Shown here piece after piece: positions 7,498-17,111 of a stretch of DNA of 64,000 nucleotides (its first letter is position 1; each line of letters begins with the position of its first letter). The translations under genes were made by a program, and so were the position numbers. Location of the stretch: the NCBI GenBank assembly GCA_910583555.1, contig CAJTXO010000016.1, positions 1 to 64,000 on the forward strand, in the 5' to 3' direction. The notes below the pieces were generated by a model. The model was not told the DNA's origin. It saw nothing but the letters and a program-made list of their open reading frames with translations, and searched no databases. The DNA comes from an uncultured Eubacterium sp. Its GTDB lineage: Bacteria > Bacillota > Clostridia > Lachnospirales > Lachnospiraceae.

Positions 7498-8922
7498 TTA
7501 CATAAGCCGCCAGCCAGGGTGATATTTATTTTTCAGCGTGCAGCCGGTTAATTTGCCCCAGCCTAACGGATACCCGTCCACACATACGAGAACATATGCC
7601 CCCGCCTGCTTCCCTGCCCTCGCCGCGCTCTCCTCGCCCAACACGAGCGTTTCCCCTTTCAGATAGCGAAACACCCTGTCATCCTGCGCGGACAGATCGA
7701 TCACTTTTTTATACTCGCCGGCGCGCAGCGCCATCGCGAGCGACTGACTCGGTTCAAAGCGCTTTTTCTTTACTTCTCCCAGAAAAAGTCCACTCCGCAA
7801 AAAACGGAGTCCCCGCACATCCGGCGTTTCCTCCGGCATATAGTAAAGCATCCCATTTTTGCTCTCAATGCGCTCATACGCAAACGTTCGGTTCAAGTTC
7901 ACGGCAAAAGCTTCAAACAATGCACGTTCCTCTTTTTGCAGGCCGCTCCTTCTGCAATCGCGGGTTAGTCCGCGTACGCCCCCACTGATTCCCCCGGAGC
8001 TGCCCGTCCGCTCTTCCCCGCTGCGAAACAGCGCGAGAAAATGACCTTCGCCGTCCAGCCGGTGCGGAAACATCCGCACACATTTCTCCAATTCGCTGTT
8101 ATCGCTGCCGATCAGTCCCGGATTTCCCGCGGCAAACCCCGAATAGCCTTTCACCTCGACAAGGCGCATCCGCTCATCCAGAGACAATATATACTCGACC
8201 GTTCCCTCATCTTCCAACGGCGAAAACGTACAGGTGGAATACAAAAGCATCCCCCCGTCTTTCAACATCGGCAGCGCCTGTTCCAGTATCTCCTTTTGTA
8301 GTTTACTGTAAAATTCCGGCCCATTCTGTTCCCACGCCTTCACCATAGCCGGATCTTTGCGGAACATCCCCTCTCCGGAACAGGGCGCGTCAATGAGGAT
8401 CTTATCAAAAAAGCCCGTGAAATACTGCCTGAGTTTTGCCGGATACTCCGTAACGATCAGAGAGTTTTCCACGCCAAATAGTTCTATATTTTTCAGTAAT
8501 GCCTTCGCGCGCTTGCTGCTGATATCATTCGCCACAAGCAGTCCGGTACCGCCTAGTTTCGCCGCCAATTCGGTCGCTTTTCCTCCCGGGGCCGCGCACA
8601 GGTCAAGGACCGCCTCCCCTCTCTCGACCGGCAGCCTGGATGCTGGCGTCATCGCACTCGGATCCTGCAGATAGTACAATCCGGCAAAATAGTACGGATG
8701 TTTCGATGGCTGCGCTCCCTCCTCATAATAAAACCCATTTTCGATAAAAGGAATCTTCGTTATCGCAAATGGACAGATCGCTTCAAATTCCTCCACTGAA
8801 ATTTTCGCTGTATTCACCCGAAGGCCAAACTTCCTGCGCTCATTCATTGAGGCACGGTACGCTTCATATTCATCTCCCAGTATACGCTTCATCTCGTCAC
8901 AAAATTTCTGCGGTAATTCCAT
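7498..8922 (-). CDS. RsmF-like 16S rRNA m5C methyltransferase
   Basis: A SAM-dependent RNA cytosine C5-methyltransferase of the NOL1/NOP2/Sun family. The SAM site is LCAAPGGKATELA. The two catalytic cysteines are in DAPCSGEGMFRKD and YSTCTFSPLEDEG. A C-terminal PUA-like region ends with GWGKLTGCTLKNKYHPGWRLM, typical of RsmF. I place the start at MELPQK (8922, 474 aa) because GGAAAGG lies about 8 bases upstream. An in-frame ATG at 8973 would overlap cdd. Confidence 0.88.
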   Translation of the reverse strand: MELPQKFCDEMKRILGDEYEAYRASMNERRKFGLRVNTAKISVEEFEAICPFAITKIPFIENGFYYEEGAQPSKHPYYFAGLYYLQDPSAMTPASRLPVERGEAVLDLCAAPGGKATELAAKLGGTGLLVANDISSKRAKALLKNIELFGVENSLIVTEYPAKLRQYFTGFFDKILIDAPCSGEGMFRKDPAMVKAWEQNGPEFYSKLQKEILEQALPMLKDGGMLLYSTCTFSPLEDEGTVEYILSLDERMRLVEVKGYSGFAAGNPGLIGSDNSELEKCVRMFPHRLDGEGHFLALFRSGEERTGSSGGISGGVRGLTRDCRRSGLQKEERALFEAFAVNLNRTFAYERIESKNGMLYYMPEETPDVRGLRFLRSGLFLGEVKKKRFEPSQSLAMALRAGEYKKVIDLSAQDDRVFRYLKGETLVLGEESAARAGKQAGAYVLVCVDGYPLGWGKLTGCTLKNKYHPGWRLM

Positions 8923-8956
8923 CTTCTGCATTCCTTTCCCAGCCGGAAGCTCATGC

Positions 8957-9379
8957 TCACAGCTTAAACCCATAGGGCAAAAGTTCCGTCAGCCGCCGCA
9001 CCTCATATTCCTTCTCCGTCCGCGCGGAAATGACCTCAAACGTTTCGGGATCACAAAACTCCAACATGACCTGCAGGCATACGCCGCACGGGGTCGTTTT
9101 CTCCATATCCCCATCTTTTCTTCCCCCCACGACCACGATCCGTTCAAACTCTGTCACGCCGCCGCTGACTGCCTTAAAAAACGCCACCCGCTCCGCACAG
9201 CAGGTCGGGGAAAAAGCGGCGTTCTCGATATTACAGCCGGTAAATATGCTGCCATCTTTTGCCTGCAGAGCGGCGCCCACGGCAAAACCGGAATACGGAC
9301 AGTAAGACCCCTCCCTCGCCCGGACCGCGGCCCGGATCAGTTCCGCCAGTTCTGTTTTCCTTATCACTTGCTCCTCCAT
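8957..9379 (-). CDS. cdd: Cytidine deaminase
   Basis: Deaminates cytidine and deoxycytidine to uridine and deoxyuridine in pyrimidine salvage. The product is 140 residues from the ATG at 9379, the usual length for the tetrameric small form. Substrate motif GCNIENAAF, catalytic CAE (C61, E63) and PCGVC (C98, C101) give the three-cysteine zinc site of this type. The start at 9379 is favoured by GGGGG spaced 5-6 bases upstream; an ATG at 9400 is also in frame. Confidence 0.95.
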   Translation of the reverse strand: MEEQVIRKTELAELIRAAVRAREGSYCPYSGFAVGAALQAKDGSIFTGCNIENAAFSPTCCAERVAFFKAVSGGVTEFERIVVVGGRKDGDMEKTTPCGVCLQVMLEFCDPETFEVISARTEKEYEVRRLTELLPYGFKL

Positions 9380-9412
9380 AACATCCCCCTTATTTTCCAA
9401 ACATGGATCTCT

Positions 9413-11941
9413 TTATCGCAGATAAGAAACGTATTTGTCCCCGGCATCATGAAATGTCTTTTCCATCTCTGCCCTGCCGATCGTTTCTTTCTTTCCGTTC
9501 GCCGGATTATAAATCGAAACCGTTTTCGTATCATATCCGCATATGACGACAGCCGTGGATTTACCAGTCATGCCGATCACATATTTCCCGCTGCTCACAA
9601 AATACAGTACCTGTTCCAGCGTCAGACCGGTCAGGTTTACCGGCTCATTCATATACTGTCCGAGCATCTCGTACAGGGAACGGTTCTTCGCTGACATTTT
9701 CTGGGCATCCACAGAAAAGTGGTTGGCCTTTAAAACCATATACGCACAGGCCGCCAGGTTCGATACTTTTGAGGTGGCTTCCTGCATTTCCAGACCGGCG
9801 ATACTGTTCATCAAAAAGCTTCCACTCCTCTCCCATACGACCATATGGCTTGCGGAAACGACCACGCCCATCTGCTCATCCGCCTTGCGGATCGCCTCCG
9901 CGGGATCTTCATAAGCACCCGTTATCTTTCCTAACGCATAGACATAATACTTCGGTACTTTTACCTCATCCAGATGTACCGAGCGCCCGCTTGTCACCAG
10001 TTCATCCGCGGCCACCTCATACGCCGGCACCTCATTAATGATGAACGTGGATGGAAAACCGATATACCACTCGGTCAGTGTCCCCGATGTAACACGGGAT
10101 TTCAGATCATACACCGATGTTTTCTCCTCTGTCTGATTGAGGATGCTGTCATCCGCGATACGCTGAAACTTTTTATTTCCCAACCGCTTCACGCGGGACA
10201 GCGTCATGACGTTCCCCTCTACTTTTACGTCCGTGACATACTGTTTTTTACTGCTGTACGCCTTTTTTACTTCTTTCCCTGCCGCATCCGCAATAACCAG
10301 TTTATAACAGGGGATCAGCGGCTCTCCGGCTGTCGTGCTTGTTATATCGTTTTTCTTCACATAGCCGTAAACGACATTTTCATTGATCACATCAAACAGG
10401 CGGATATATTCGCCATCCCGACTTTTGGGGATCTGCACTTTTTCCTCATTCTCAAGGTTAAACACTGTCAGATTCTCCCCGTATCCATTTTCCTGCGAAT
10501 CCGACCAGACAAAACAATTGCTCTTTTTAATGATCTTAAAGCCGGTGTCCGTAATATTTTCCGCAATCTTTGTCAGCCTTCTGGATTCCATATTATAGGA
10601 ATAGACTACATTCGCCACGATAAAATAATATACATTCCGGCTGCTGACATAACCATAATCGTTAAAATCCTGCTTTAACTGCTGATACGTCGTGTCCATC
10701 GGCAGATAAACCAGTTCATTCAGCGCATCTTCCCCCTGCACATATTTATACAGCACGATCGCTACCTTTCCCTCATACTGCCCTCTCGGAAAATATCCGT
10801 AGACGGCAAAATACAAGTTCCCTTCTTCATCCGCTTTCAGCAGACGGATGTTCTGACCGCCTCCCTGACGGTATTCATAAGAAGCATTTTCCGAATACGA
10901 AGAGTACAGCTTCTTGATCAGATTCTTGTCCATATCGTAACAATACAGATTTCCCGAGCGCTCAAAAAAAAGCCGCTTTGTCTTTTCACAGACGAGAGTT
11001 TCCATATCCACATCGTTAGTAATCCCGATCTTCAGCTGATTTTTCTGCACACTCGTAAGCTGCGGATCATATTCGGTCTCCAGCGTCCGCTCAAAATTCA
11101 GCAAATAACTGTGGCCCGAAGCAAACCTCACACGGTAAAATTCATTGACATGATATACTTCTTTGCCAGACGCCGTCGTCCCCTCCACAAAGTAATTCAG
11201 GTGAAAACACGCTGTTTCCATGTTGTATTCTTTTACCGTGGGAACGGGTTCAGACAATTTCTTCGGTGCCAATTTTCCCCAGGTGACGAGATCCGAACTC
11301 GATTTAATGTTCACTGTGGCAAGCGAATCATTCGACGCCGTGCCGTCCGGTTCCAAATACGTTTCCAACTGCTCCGCCTTCGACTTGCTGAACGTATCTT
11401 TATGAAACTGCATGGCAAAAGCAAGTTTTTCTTTCAGGAACGAATCCTGTGTATAATACTTGAGTCTGGTATAATAGTGCACTTTTCTTCCCGAATCAGT
11501 CGTGGCAGTGAGGGACAGGACATATTCCGTGCTTGTCTGAAATCCGTAATCCAGATCAAGTTCGAGCTTTTTCGTATCCTTCCCAATGGCGTTCATCGCG
11601 CCGGAAAAGTAAACTTCATCCGTGTCCTTATCCATGACGTCGTACTGCAGCTTGATCAGCCGGACTTCCCTGTCATGTATCGTGATCTGAATCTTTTTGT
11701 CCGTACCGATCGGGGTGAGCGACTCCCGCACGATCTTATGGTCCAACGGGCCATTGTATCCGTACAGGCAGTTCATCTCGACATTCTGGGACGCCAGCGT
11801 AAGATAGGGAAGACTTTCCTCCCCCCGGCCGATCTGGACACCCTCTTCGTACATGTCACTTTCCAACTGCCTGCCAAAATAAAAAAGCGCCCCCGCAAAA
11901 ACGACGAGTAAGACAACTGCTTTATATAAATATTTAATCAT
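9413..11941 (-). CDS. Large anchored extracytoplasmic protein with C39-like domain
   Basis: An 842-residue protein of unknown function with one N-terminal transmembrane anchor (about residues 5-24) and the rest outside. Residues 40-180 look like a beta-rich domain. Residues 300-560 show repeated strand patterns reminiscent of a propeller (FFERSGNLYCYDMD, NLYFAVYGYFP, NVVYSYNMESRRL). The last 150 residues (SNLAACAYMVL onwards, EQVLYFVSSGKYVIG, VVICGYDTKTVSIYNPANG) resemble the C39-like cysteine peptidase fold of Clostridia. The region where the catalytic His should precede VVICGYD reads GKSTA, so it is probably inactive. It is followed closely by cdd. Confidence 0.7.
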   Translation of the reverse strand: MIKYLYKAVVLLVVFAGALFYFGRQLESDMYEEGVQIGRGEESLPYLTLASQNVEMNCLYGYNGPLDHKIVRESLTPIGTDKKIQITIHDREVRLIKLQYDVMDKDTDEVYFSGAMNAIGKDTKKLELDLDYGFQTSTEYVLSLTATTDSGRKVHYYTRLKYYTQDSFLKEKLAFAMQFHKDTFSKSKAEQLETYLEPDGTASNDSLATVNIKSSSDLVTWGKLAPKKLSEPVPTVKEYNMETACFHLNYFVEGTTASGKEVYHVNEFYRVRFASGHSYLLNFERTLETEYDPQLTSVQKNQLKIGITNDVDMETLVCEKTKRLFFERSGNLYCYDMDKNLIKKLYSSYSENASYEYRQGGGQNIRLLKADEEGNLYFAVYGYFPRGQYEGKVAIVLYKYVQGEDALNELVYLPMDTTYQQLKQDFNDYGYVSSRNVYYFIVANVVYSYNMESRRLTKIAENITDTGFKIIKKSNCFVWSDSQENGYGENLTVFNLENEEKVQIPKSRDGEYIRLFDVINENVVYGYVKKNDITSTTAGEPLIPCYKLVIADAAGKEVKKAYSSKKQYVTDVKVEGNVMTLSRVKRLGNKKFQRIADDSILNQTEEKTSVYDLKSRVTSGTLTEWYIGFPSTFIINEVPAYEVAADELVTSGRSVHLDEVKVPKYYVYALGKITGAYEDPAEAIRKADEQMGVVVSASHMVVWERSGSFLMNSIAGLEMQEATSKVSNLAACAYMVLKANHFSVDAQKMSAKNRSLYEMLGQYMNEPVNLTGLTLEQVLYFVSSGKYVIGMTGKSTAVVICGYDTKTVSIYNPANGKKETIGRAEMEKTFHDAGDKYVSYLR

Positions 11942-12090
11942 GAAAATAAAATCTCCTTGCTTATAAATCCGTTAGCACTTATTTTATCACACTTGTAACT
12001 ACAGGGCAATCACATTTCCCATTTTTCTCTATATATTAGTAATAACACGAAAACAATCCTGTGATCTCTCACAGGCTGAAAGGAATGTTT

Positions 12091-12489
12091 ATGAATCATT
12101 TTGAAGAAACTTTTCAGGATTACTGGTTCGGGCAGCCCCTGTCTCCGTCACTCTCACCAGTCTTTGGCGCGGAAAAACTGTGGGAAATGGAAAATGACTA
12201 TTCCTATCTGAAATATCTGTACCCCAATATATGCAGCAAACTCCGTGAACGCACAGAAGAAGAATGCGACCAGCTCGAATATGACGGCAGTATCATGTTT
12301 GATACCTATCCGGACAAAACGGCCCTACAGCAAATTGCCCGCAAGATCGTGAAAAAATGCAGTCAGGAGGATCCCGACTCATTTCCCGCGGACAACTCAC
12401 ACATTCGGGAGATGGCAGAAATCATTTTATACAATGAAATCCTGTTTCGGCGCAACCGCTACCGAAACCGCAAACGTCTGTATTTCTAA
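12091..12489 (+). CDS. Conserved-looking hypothetical protein
   Basis: A 132-residue soluble protein starting MNHFEETFQDYWFG, rich in acidic and aromatic residues with a basic tail (RNRYRNRKRLYF). I place the start at 12091, where AAAGGA is 6-7 bases upstream. ATG 12085 and GTG 12061 are in-frame alternatives. I recognise no domain. It is divergent from the 842-residue gene and ends at a bidirectional terminator. Confidence 0.6.
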   Translation: MNHFEETFQDYWFGQPLSPSLSPVFGAEKLWEMENDYSYLKYLYPNICSKLRERTEEECDQLEYDGSIMFDTYPDKTALQQIARKIVKKCSQEDPDSFPADNSHIREMAEIILYNEILFRRNRYRNRKRLYF

Positions 12490-12510
12490 TCGCGCGCTGT
12501 CAGCCGCACG

Positions 12511-12552
12511 AAAAAGAACCCCCACATCCGTTCGATATGAGGGTTCTTTTTT
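12511..12552. terminator. Bidirectional terminator
   Basis: AAAAAGAACCC pairs with GGGTTCTTTTTT around a 19-base loop with its own small stem. It serves the convergent genes ending at 12489 (+) and 12556 (-). Confidence 0.85.
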
Positions 12553-12555
12553 CGT

Positions 12556-14070
12556 TCAGGATGCCGACGACTGCGCGCCCGCGAAGGCTATCTTTTCAAA
12601 ATCCGCAACCGACATCGGTCTGGCAAAGATAAAGCCCTGTATGTAATCACAATCCATTTCTTTCAGATAATCGACCTGGGAACGAATCTCCACGCCTTCG
12701 GAAATCGTTTTCAAATCCAGTTCCTGGGCAAGATGCAGCACGCTGTTCACCACGCTCTTTCCTCTTTGGTCATCCACCGCTTCCTTAAAGAACACCCGGT
12801 CAAGCTTGAGCGCATCCACCCTCACATCCTTTAGCATGTTCAGGGAGGAATAACCGCTGCCGAAATCATCGATAGAACAGCGCATCCCCGCCTCGTGGAT
12901 TTGATTGATCAGATCATTCAGCATGGACATCTCATTGTAAAACAAAGATTCCGTAAGCTCGATCTCAATGGAATTCTTAGGTATGTCATACCGGCTCAAT
13001 ATTTCCAAATAGCGGTCAAAAAAATTCGGTATCGCAAAGTGTCCTCTCGACATATTGACCGAAATCGGCACATTTCGATAACCGTTCTTCTTCCATCTCT
13101 CAAGGATCTTGCACACCTGTTCAAACATATAAAGATCCAGTTCAACAACAAATCCGTTTTTCTCAAACAGGGGAATGAACTCATTCGGGCCGATCATCCC
13201 TTCCACCGGGTCAAACCAGCGAACCAGCGCTTCCGCGCCGCCGATCGTCTCATTTACCAGTTCATACTTCGGCTGGAGGAACGGAACGAACTCACCATTT
13301 TTCAGTGCCCGCTCCATCTTCGTCTCCAATGACTTCTCCCGGCTGAGCTGCTCCCGCTCTTTTTCATCGTAAACTCCCATATGTACTAAGTGCTGCGGCG
13401 ACTGGATCACCTTTTTCAACGCCAGATTCGCCTTCTCGAGCATGGCGGAAACCGGCTCATTCCGATCCTCCACCCGATACACCCCGAAGTACATCTTTAT
13501 TCCGTATCTTGTCCCCTCTCCATCTTCGAGGAGTGCCAGCTGCTCATTGATCCGGGACAGCCGGTGTTCCAGTTTTTTCATAGAAAGAAAACGCATCATC
13601 ATGCCGAAATTATCTGCCATGATCCTTCCTGACACCTCATCCCACCGAAGCATCTCGGCATCAATCACCTGATGGATTTCCTTTAGGACGGCATCCCCCA
13701 CATCATCGCCATATACATCATTGATCAGTTTAAACCGATCCACATTTGCGTAAACAACGACAAACTCTCCCTCACCTTTCAGCAGCCTGTCGGAAACCCT
13801 CTCGAATTCCTTCTTATTCCAGCCGCCAGTCACATCATCGCGCCTCATCTTTCCGTAATAGAGTAAATACTTCGCTGCAACAGATAACAGAATGAGTGCA
13901 ACCGCAAATAACATAACGCCGGTTCTTGTAAGTGTACTCTCCAGGTTCAGCAATGCAAGATACAACAAACAGATAAACGCAACTCCTACAATGGCATCCC
14001 ATATCACCATTCCAAGTATACTACGCCACTCGTATATTATAGAGTGAACACGATTCACAACATGGTCCAC
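12556..14070 (-). CDS. EAL phosphodiesterase with degenerate GGDEF domain
   Basis: A 504-residue membrane protein of cyclic-di-GMP signalling. Two transmembrane helices lie at about residues 19-42 and 50-70. A GGDEF-fold domain spans about 75-225, but the signature loop reads MADNFG instead of GGDEF, so cyclase activity is unlikely. The EAL domain spans about 245-495 and keeps AEALVRW, SVNMSRGHF, the Glu in IELTES, DDFGSGYSS, KLDR, EGVE and QGF, as expected for an active c-di-GMP phosphodiesterase. The GGDEF part may bind GTP as an allosteric site, as known for some such proteins. Confidence 0.9.
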   Translation of the reverse strand: MDHVVNRVHSIIYEWRSILGMVIWDAIVGVAFICLLYLALLNLESTLTRTGVMLFAVALILLSVAAKYLLYYGKMRRDDVTGGWNKKEFERVSDRLLKGEGEFVVVYANVDRFKLINDVYGDDVGDAVLKEIHQVIDAEMLRWDEVSGRIMADNFGMMMRFLSMKKLEHRLSRINEQLALLEDGEGTRYGIKMYFGVYRVEDRNEPVSAMLEKANLALKKVIQSPQHLVHMGVYDEKEREQLSREKSLETKMERALKNGEFVPFLQPKYELVNETIGGAEALVRWFDPVEGMIGPNEFIPLFEKNGFVVELDLYMFEQVCKILERWKKNGYRNVPISVNMSRGHFAIPNFFDRYLEILSRYDIPKNSIEIELTESLFYNEMSMLNDLINQIHEAGMRCSIDDFGSGYSSLNMLKDVRVDALKLDRVFFKEAVDDQRGKSVVNSVLHLAQELDLKTISEGVEIRSQVDYLKEMDCDYIQGFIFARPMSVADFEKIAFAGAQSSAS

Positions 14071-14240
14071 ACTATCGCCTCCTATTTCTAATCCCTAGTA
14101 AAGACATTGTAACACAAAAGTACGTGATTTACAAGGTCTTTATAGAAGTAAAACTTCCTCCTGTTTATAAATCCGATCCTGCATATTCGGTCATTTTCTT
14201 CATAAAATGTAAAGAACTCTTTAAGATTCCGGAGGAAATG

Positions 14241-14654
14241 ATGCTAGGAAAGAGAATCGCCTTTTTATTCCCCTTATTCCTGCTGTTTTTGACTGCCGGC
14301 TGCCAAAAGGAAACCGGTTCCGCCGAGCGGGGAAAGGATCTGGACTATACGGTGGTCGCTGTCCGGGACTGCCCGGAAGATTTTTTAAAGGAACTCGAAG
14401 AAAAGAAAATAACCCCCTTTCAAATGACATATATGGATGGCGAATATCTGTATATCGCACTCGGTTACGGAGAGCAGCAGACCGGCGGATTCAGCATCAC
14501 TGTCCACGGCCTTTACGAAATGGGCGATAAACTGTGTCTGGAAGCGGACCTGCTCGGCCCGTCGAAAGATGAAGTTGTGAAAGAGAAGCCAAGTTATCCG
14601 TACATTATCGTAAAAACCGAAAAAACTGAAAAAGAAGTACTCTTTGATGATTAA
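14241..14654 (+). CDS. Lipoprotein with PrcB-like C-terminal domain
   Basis: A 137-residue predicted lipoprotein. The signal peptide has a lipobox ending TAGC (Cys about residue 20) and the mature part has the PrcB_C pattern: GYGEQQTGGFSI, a central strand, then PYIIVKTEKT near the end (pfam14343). The function is unknown; the name comes from a treponemal protease-complex subunit. I chose the ATG at 14241 because GGAGG lies 5 bases upstream. It is convergent with the sensor kinase gene. Confidence 0.7.
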   Translation: MLGKRIAFLFPLFLLFLTAGCQKETGSAERGKDLDYTVVAVRDCPEDFLKELEEKKITPFQMTYMDGEYLYIALGYGEQQTGGFSITVHGLYEMGDKLCLEADLLGPSKDEVVKEKPSYPYIIVKTEKTEKEVLFDD

Positions 14655-14682
14655 ATTACGGCGCGGGCAGAATGGATACAGT

Positions 14683-14719
14683 TTTAGCCGCTGAACCCTC
14701 CTGCGGTTCAACGGCTAAA
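14683..14719. terminator. Hairpin between convergent genes
   Basis: TTTAGCCGCTGAACC pairs with GGTTCAACGGCTAAA (one G-U) around a 7-base loop. The A/T ends are short, so it may work as a terminator for both the lipoprotein gene and the sensor kinase gene. There is no long U tract. Confidence 0.6.
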
Positions 14720-14728
14720 CCCCCGGCT

Positions 14729-17014
14729 CTATTTCGCCTGTTCGTATTCATTCAGGTATTTGCGGATCATGTGGAACAGATCCGCCACATCAAGAGGTTT
14801 CGGCAAGTGGGCATTCATCCCGCTCTCCTTTGATTTTTTGCGGTCCTCTTCAAACGTGTTGGCTGAAACCGCGATGATCGGGATACTTGCCAGAATCGGA
14901 TCATTCAGCTTTCGGATAGCCTTTGTCGCAAGATAGCCATCCATCACCGGCATCTGTATGTCCATGAGGATCAGATCGTAATAACCGGGCTGCGAATTTT
15001 TCACTTTTTCAACCGCTATGCTGCCGTCAGAAGCCGTATCGATCAGAAATCCACCCTCTTTCAACACCTCAACCTCAATCTCCATATTGATTTCGTTATC
15101 ATCCACGATGAGGATCCTCTTGCCCCTCATATCTTCAAGGTCTTCTTCCACATCATCCGCATTCTGGTCGAGCACCTGCTGTTTGTCCGGCACATGGAAA
15201 ATGAAAGTGACCGTAAACGTACTTCCTTTCCCGACTTCAGATGTAACATCGATCGTGCCGCCCATAATATCTACGAGATTTTTAGCAATCGGCAGCCCCA
15301 GTCCCGTCCCGTGCACACCACTGAGCGTCGTATTTTTCTCCCTCTCAAACGGGGTAAAAAGCTGTCCGATAAACTCATCGCTAATACCGATCCCCTTATC
15401 TTCTACCGTAAGCTGGTACACGGCCTGGTGATCGTGCAATTCCTTTCGCTCATGGAGCGACACGGCAATTTCCGCTTTCTTCCCGCTATATTTTATGGCG
15501 TTATCGATCAGGCTGGAGAGGATCGTAAGCAGTTTCTGACGGTCCGCCATAACGATCCGGTGCCATACCCCTGACGTGTCCAGGGAAAACTCAATAGGCT
15601 TTTCCTTTCTCTCCTTGAGGACCCAGGTCTGTATCTGCTGCACGATATGTATCAGATCACACTCTTCTTCCTTTACATCCACGTTTCCCGACTCTATCTT
15701 AGAAATCTCCAAAACATCATTTAACAGCTGCATCAACTGCTCGCTGGCATCGGATATCATATCCAGATACGACGATACTTTTTCCCCGTCGCCGAGATTT
15801 TTGCGGATCAGCGACGTAAATCCGATGATTGCATTCATCGGCGTCCGTATATCGTGGGACATATTTGACAAAAATATATTTTTCGCCTGGTTTGCCGCAT
15901 TTGCCTCCTCCAGCGCCAAAGCCAGCATCTTTTTCTGTTTGATCTCCTGGATGATCTCCTCATCGACATTACGGTAGCCTAAGATCACCTGGGAAACCCG
16001 TCCGTCCTTTCCCGGATTTACCATGCGAAGCTGGATATATCCGATCTTCCCGTCCCTGTAAACACGATAATTCACATGGTATGTCTTGTGCTCCGCCAGC
16101 ACCTTTCGGATGTTGTCGGGATCCGTCACGCCCTCGACGATCTTCCTGTCCTCCGGATACACCCAATTTTCAATATAATCCTCATCAAACCCGACAAAAT
16201 CACAGACTGGACGGTCTTTCGGAAACTGTGTTTGAAACCTCTCACTGACCCGGTACGCCTTGATGCGGTTCGTATCCAGATTGACGTAAAAGATCGATTC
16301 ATAGTCAACGCTCAACCCCTCGATCATCTCAAACCGCCGCAGATGCTCCTGATTGATCACTTCCAGTTCTTCATAGTAACCCTGCATCTGCTCCTGGAGC
16401 ATCCGTTCATTTTCCTGTCTCTCTTTCCGCTTCTCCGTCGCGTCTCCGATAAATACATAAAAAAAGTCCCCGATCGCGTCACTGTGGATAAAATGCCCGT
16501 AATCTTCTACCCAGCGAATCTCTCCGTCCTTACGGACAATGCGGTATTCCACATAATCCAGATCATATTGGCTTTCTGAAATCTGCTGCACGATGCTGTT
16601 TTCTACCCTGTCCAGATCGTCGGGATGCACGATCCCCCGAAACGAATTTCCGGTCAGTTCCTGAAACTCTTCCCTTGTTTCACAGCCAAAAATTCGCACG
16701 ACAGCCTCATTGGCGTATACGATTTCTTCCCCGCCATCCGCGTAATAGATAAAAAAACCACCCGGCATGGCATTGGCAAAATTCCTGAACAAAAATGCCA
16801 TTCTCCTGCGGCACAATTCTTCAAATGATTCCTCCTGCGAAACCGACTGCCACTCAATATCACGGGCGACATCGGCATCCTGTATTTGGGGATTTTGCAA
16901 CGAAGCCAGCAAATATTCCATTATTATATTGCTCTCTATTTGTTTCCTCAAAAAAGTCATCCTCCATCTCCCATTTAATATAGACATTGTAGCACTTTTT
17001 CCACGAAACAGCAA
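14729..17014 (-). CDS. Hybrid sensor histidine kinase with PAS domains
   Basis: A cytosolic hybrid kinase of up to 761 residues, with no transmembrane segment. PAS-type domains lie at about residues 75-195 (GGFFIYYADGGEEIVYAN, PDDLDRVE) and 225-345. HisKA has H387 in SNMSHDIRTPMNAI. HATPase_c follows (N box SSLIDNAIKYSG, GTGLGLPIAKNLV). A receiver domain has the phosphoacceptor Asp in LILMDIQMPVMDG near residue 685. No partner output gene is adjacent. The start is uncertain: the frame opens far upstream, a GGAGG lies directly before ATG 16960, and a TTG a few codons on would be better spaced. Confidence 0.88.
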   Translation of the reverse strand: MLFRGKSATMSILNGRWRMTFLRKQIESNIIMEYLLASLQNPQIQDADVARDIEWQSVSQEESFEELCRRRMAFLFRNFANAMPGGFFIYYADGGEEIVYANEAVVRIFGCETREEFQELTGNSFRGIVHPDDLDRVENSIVQQISESQYDLDYVEYRIVRKDGEIRWVEDYGHFIHSDAIGDFFYVFIGDATEKRKERQENERMLQEQMQGYYEELEVINQEHLRRFEMIEGLSVDYESIFYVNLDTNRIKAYRVSERFQTQFPKDRPVCDFVGFDEDYIENWVYPEDRKIVEGVTDPDNIRKVLAEHKTYHVNYRVYRDGKIGYIQLRMVNPGKDGRVSQVILGYRNVDEEIIQEIKQKKMLALALEEANAANQAKNIFLSNMSHDIRTPMNAIIGFTSLIRKNLGDGEKVSSYLDMISDASEQLMQLLNDVLEISKIESGNVDVKEEECDLIHIVQQIQTWVLKERKEKPIEFSLDTSGVWHRIVMADRQKLLTILSSLIDNAIKYSGKKAEIAVSLHERKELHDHQAVYQLTVEDKGIGISDEFIGQLFTPFEREKNTTLSGVHGTGLGLPIAKNLVDIMGGTIDVTSEVGKGSTFTVTFIFHVPDKQQVLDQNADDVEEDLEDMRGKRILIVDDNEINMEIEVEVLKEGGFLIDTASDGSIAVEKVKNSQPGYYDLILMDIQMPVMDGYLATKAIRKLNDPILASIPIIAVSANTFEEDRKKSKESGMNAHLPKPLDVADLFHMIRKYLNEYEQAK

Positions 17015-17111
17015 GTTTTTTTATCCATCTGCCAAACCCGCGCTTGCCCAAACCCACCAAATTTTGTATAATGATAACAGCACCTATTCCAGCACAGAAA
17101 CGAGGAACAAT

